Origin: Bog-756 sp963718405
GTDB lineage: Bacteria > Actinomycetota > Acidimicrobiia > Acidimicrobiales > RAAP-2
Direction of reading: 5' to 3'
Assembly: GCA_963718405.1 (NCBI GenBank)
Contig: CAVQYZ010000002.1
Coordinates: forward strand, 1,240,001-1,304,000
Length of the DNA: 64,000 nucleotides
A program made the position numbers and the translations under genes. The notes under the pieces are model-generated. The model worked only from the letters and a program-made list of their open reading frames with translations. It was not told where the DNA came from and did no database searches. Positions 63,464 to 64,000 of this stretch are shown piece by piece; the first letter of the stretch is position 1, and the number at the start of each line of letters is the position of its first letter.

Positions 63464-64000
63464 GTGGGGGTAGCGATCGCGGTTACAGAGGCGGAGGTCG
63501 AACCGGTCCTGGCCGGGCTCATCGGTGGCATCGACGTCGCCGGCGGCCCGACCGATGAGCAGCTGGCGGTGCTGCGGTCGATTGCCACCAACCTGTGGAA
63601 GCGGGATGACGCCCTGGATGACGTCACTCCTCTCGGTCCCGTCGAGACGGCCCGGGAGTTGGAGCGACCGGAGGCCCAGCTGCGCTTCTGCGAGCTCCTG
63701 ATGGCCCTGGAGCTGTGCCGGCACCCTCAGTCCGTGCCACAGGTCCGCAGGGTCGAGGAGTACGTGGAGGCGTTGGGGGTCAGTGAGATCGAGGTGGCGA
63801 CGGTCCGGGAGGCGCTCGAGACCGGTGCCGACGAGACGTCGAAGGACCTGGAGCGGTTTTACGGGGGGATCCTGCCCGAGATTTCGGAGGTGTCCCTACG
63901 GGATCACTATCTCCGCCTGGACCAGCCCGATCACGAACTGGCCAACCGCCTACGGGCCCTCCACGACCTACCCGAGGGGTCGTTGGGCCACGCCTACATC
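63464..64000 (+). CDS. hypothetical protein with TerB-like and Coq4-like regions (cut off at the right edge)
   Basis: The frame starts GTG with AGGGGAG five bases upstream and stays open to the end of the window (179 codons). Residues about 55-130 form a helical block ('AQLRFCELLMALELCRHP', 'VRRVEEYVEALGVSEIEVA') resembling TerB-type helical domains. The last visible part, 'ANRLRALHDLPEGSLGHAYI', resembles the start of Coq4-like proteins (ubiquinone-complex scaffold family). Both assignments are tentative. It is divergent from the TMEM175-like gene. Confidence 0.6.
   Translation, partial: MGVAIAVTEAEVEPVLAGLIGGIDVAGGPTDEQLAVLRSIATNLWKRDDALDDVTPLGPVETARELERPEAQLRFCELLMALELCRHPQSVPQVRRVEEYVEALGVSEIEVATVREALETGADETSKDLERFYGGILPEISEVSLRDHYLRLDQPDHELANRLRALHDLPEGSLGHAYI

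Overview
The window is a high-GC chromosome segment whose best match is an actinobacterium, probably from or near the Acidimicrobiia. The evidence is the extreme third-position GC, the gene order tlyA-nadK-recN-pyrG-NUDIX-xerD and scpA-scpB-rluB-cmk-der (which I recall from Mycobacterium tuberculosis, about Rv1694-Rv1713), the 'GVSC...ESWNGTxWS' secreted repeats, and many membrane and cell-surface genes. The lineage is an inference; no rRNA is present.

Region 1 (1-15.2 kb) is accessory. It holds a GNAT acetyltransferase, a UDP-sulfoquinovose-synthase-like epimerase, a DUF2079 membrane protein, an FkbM methyltransferase, a sulfotransferase with an Ig-like tail, a secreted beta-helix plus seven-repeat protein, an IS3 transposase remnant beside tRNA-Pro(GGG), and a secreted PQQ-type beta-propeller protein. 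The theme is making, sulfating, methylating and displaying surface glycans. Several genes here carry frameshifts.

Region 2 (15.2-29.5 kb) is conserved housekeeping: a long pentapeptide-repeat protein, the radical-SAM/DUF512-der-zinc-ribbon operon, ispH with an HD protein and a GT2 in the opposite direction, then the tightly overlapping operon scpA-scpB-rluB-aroH-tyrA-aroA-cmk-plsC and the divergent trpS. Four-base start/stop overlaps join many of these genes.

Region 3 (29.5-43 kb) is a long leftward series: desaturase, HAD phosphatase, histone-H1-like protein, tlyA, nadK, recN, pyrG, NUDIX, xerD, TraR/DksA-like protein, M50 protease, a 47-codon ORF and a YfhO-like membrane protein. The histone-like gene has a hairpin that would bury its ribosome binding site, and tlyA appears to start at CTG inside its neighbour's stop.

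Region 4 (43-64 kb) is mostly envelope: a DoxX-Rieske fusion, an O-acyltransferase, a cellulose-synthase-like enzyme with a PilZ domain, an SDR, a GT-C-like membrane protein, an atypical PAP2 protein, a FtsX/ATPase ABC system with a nearby lipoprotein, a secreted glycosidase-like lipoprotein, a FUSC transporter, a TMEM175-like channel and a cut-off gene at the right edge.

A general caution: at least fourteen single-base-type frameshifts are scattered through eleven genes, including near-essential ones (ispH, xerD). I think most are consensus errors in the assembly rather than true gene death, so broken genes are described as single loci with the shift positions given.
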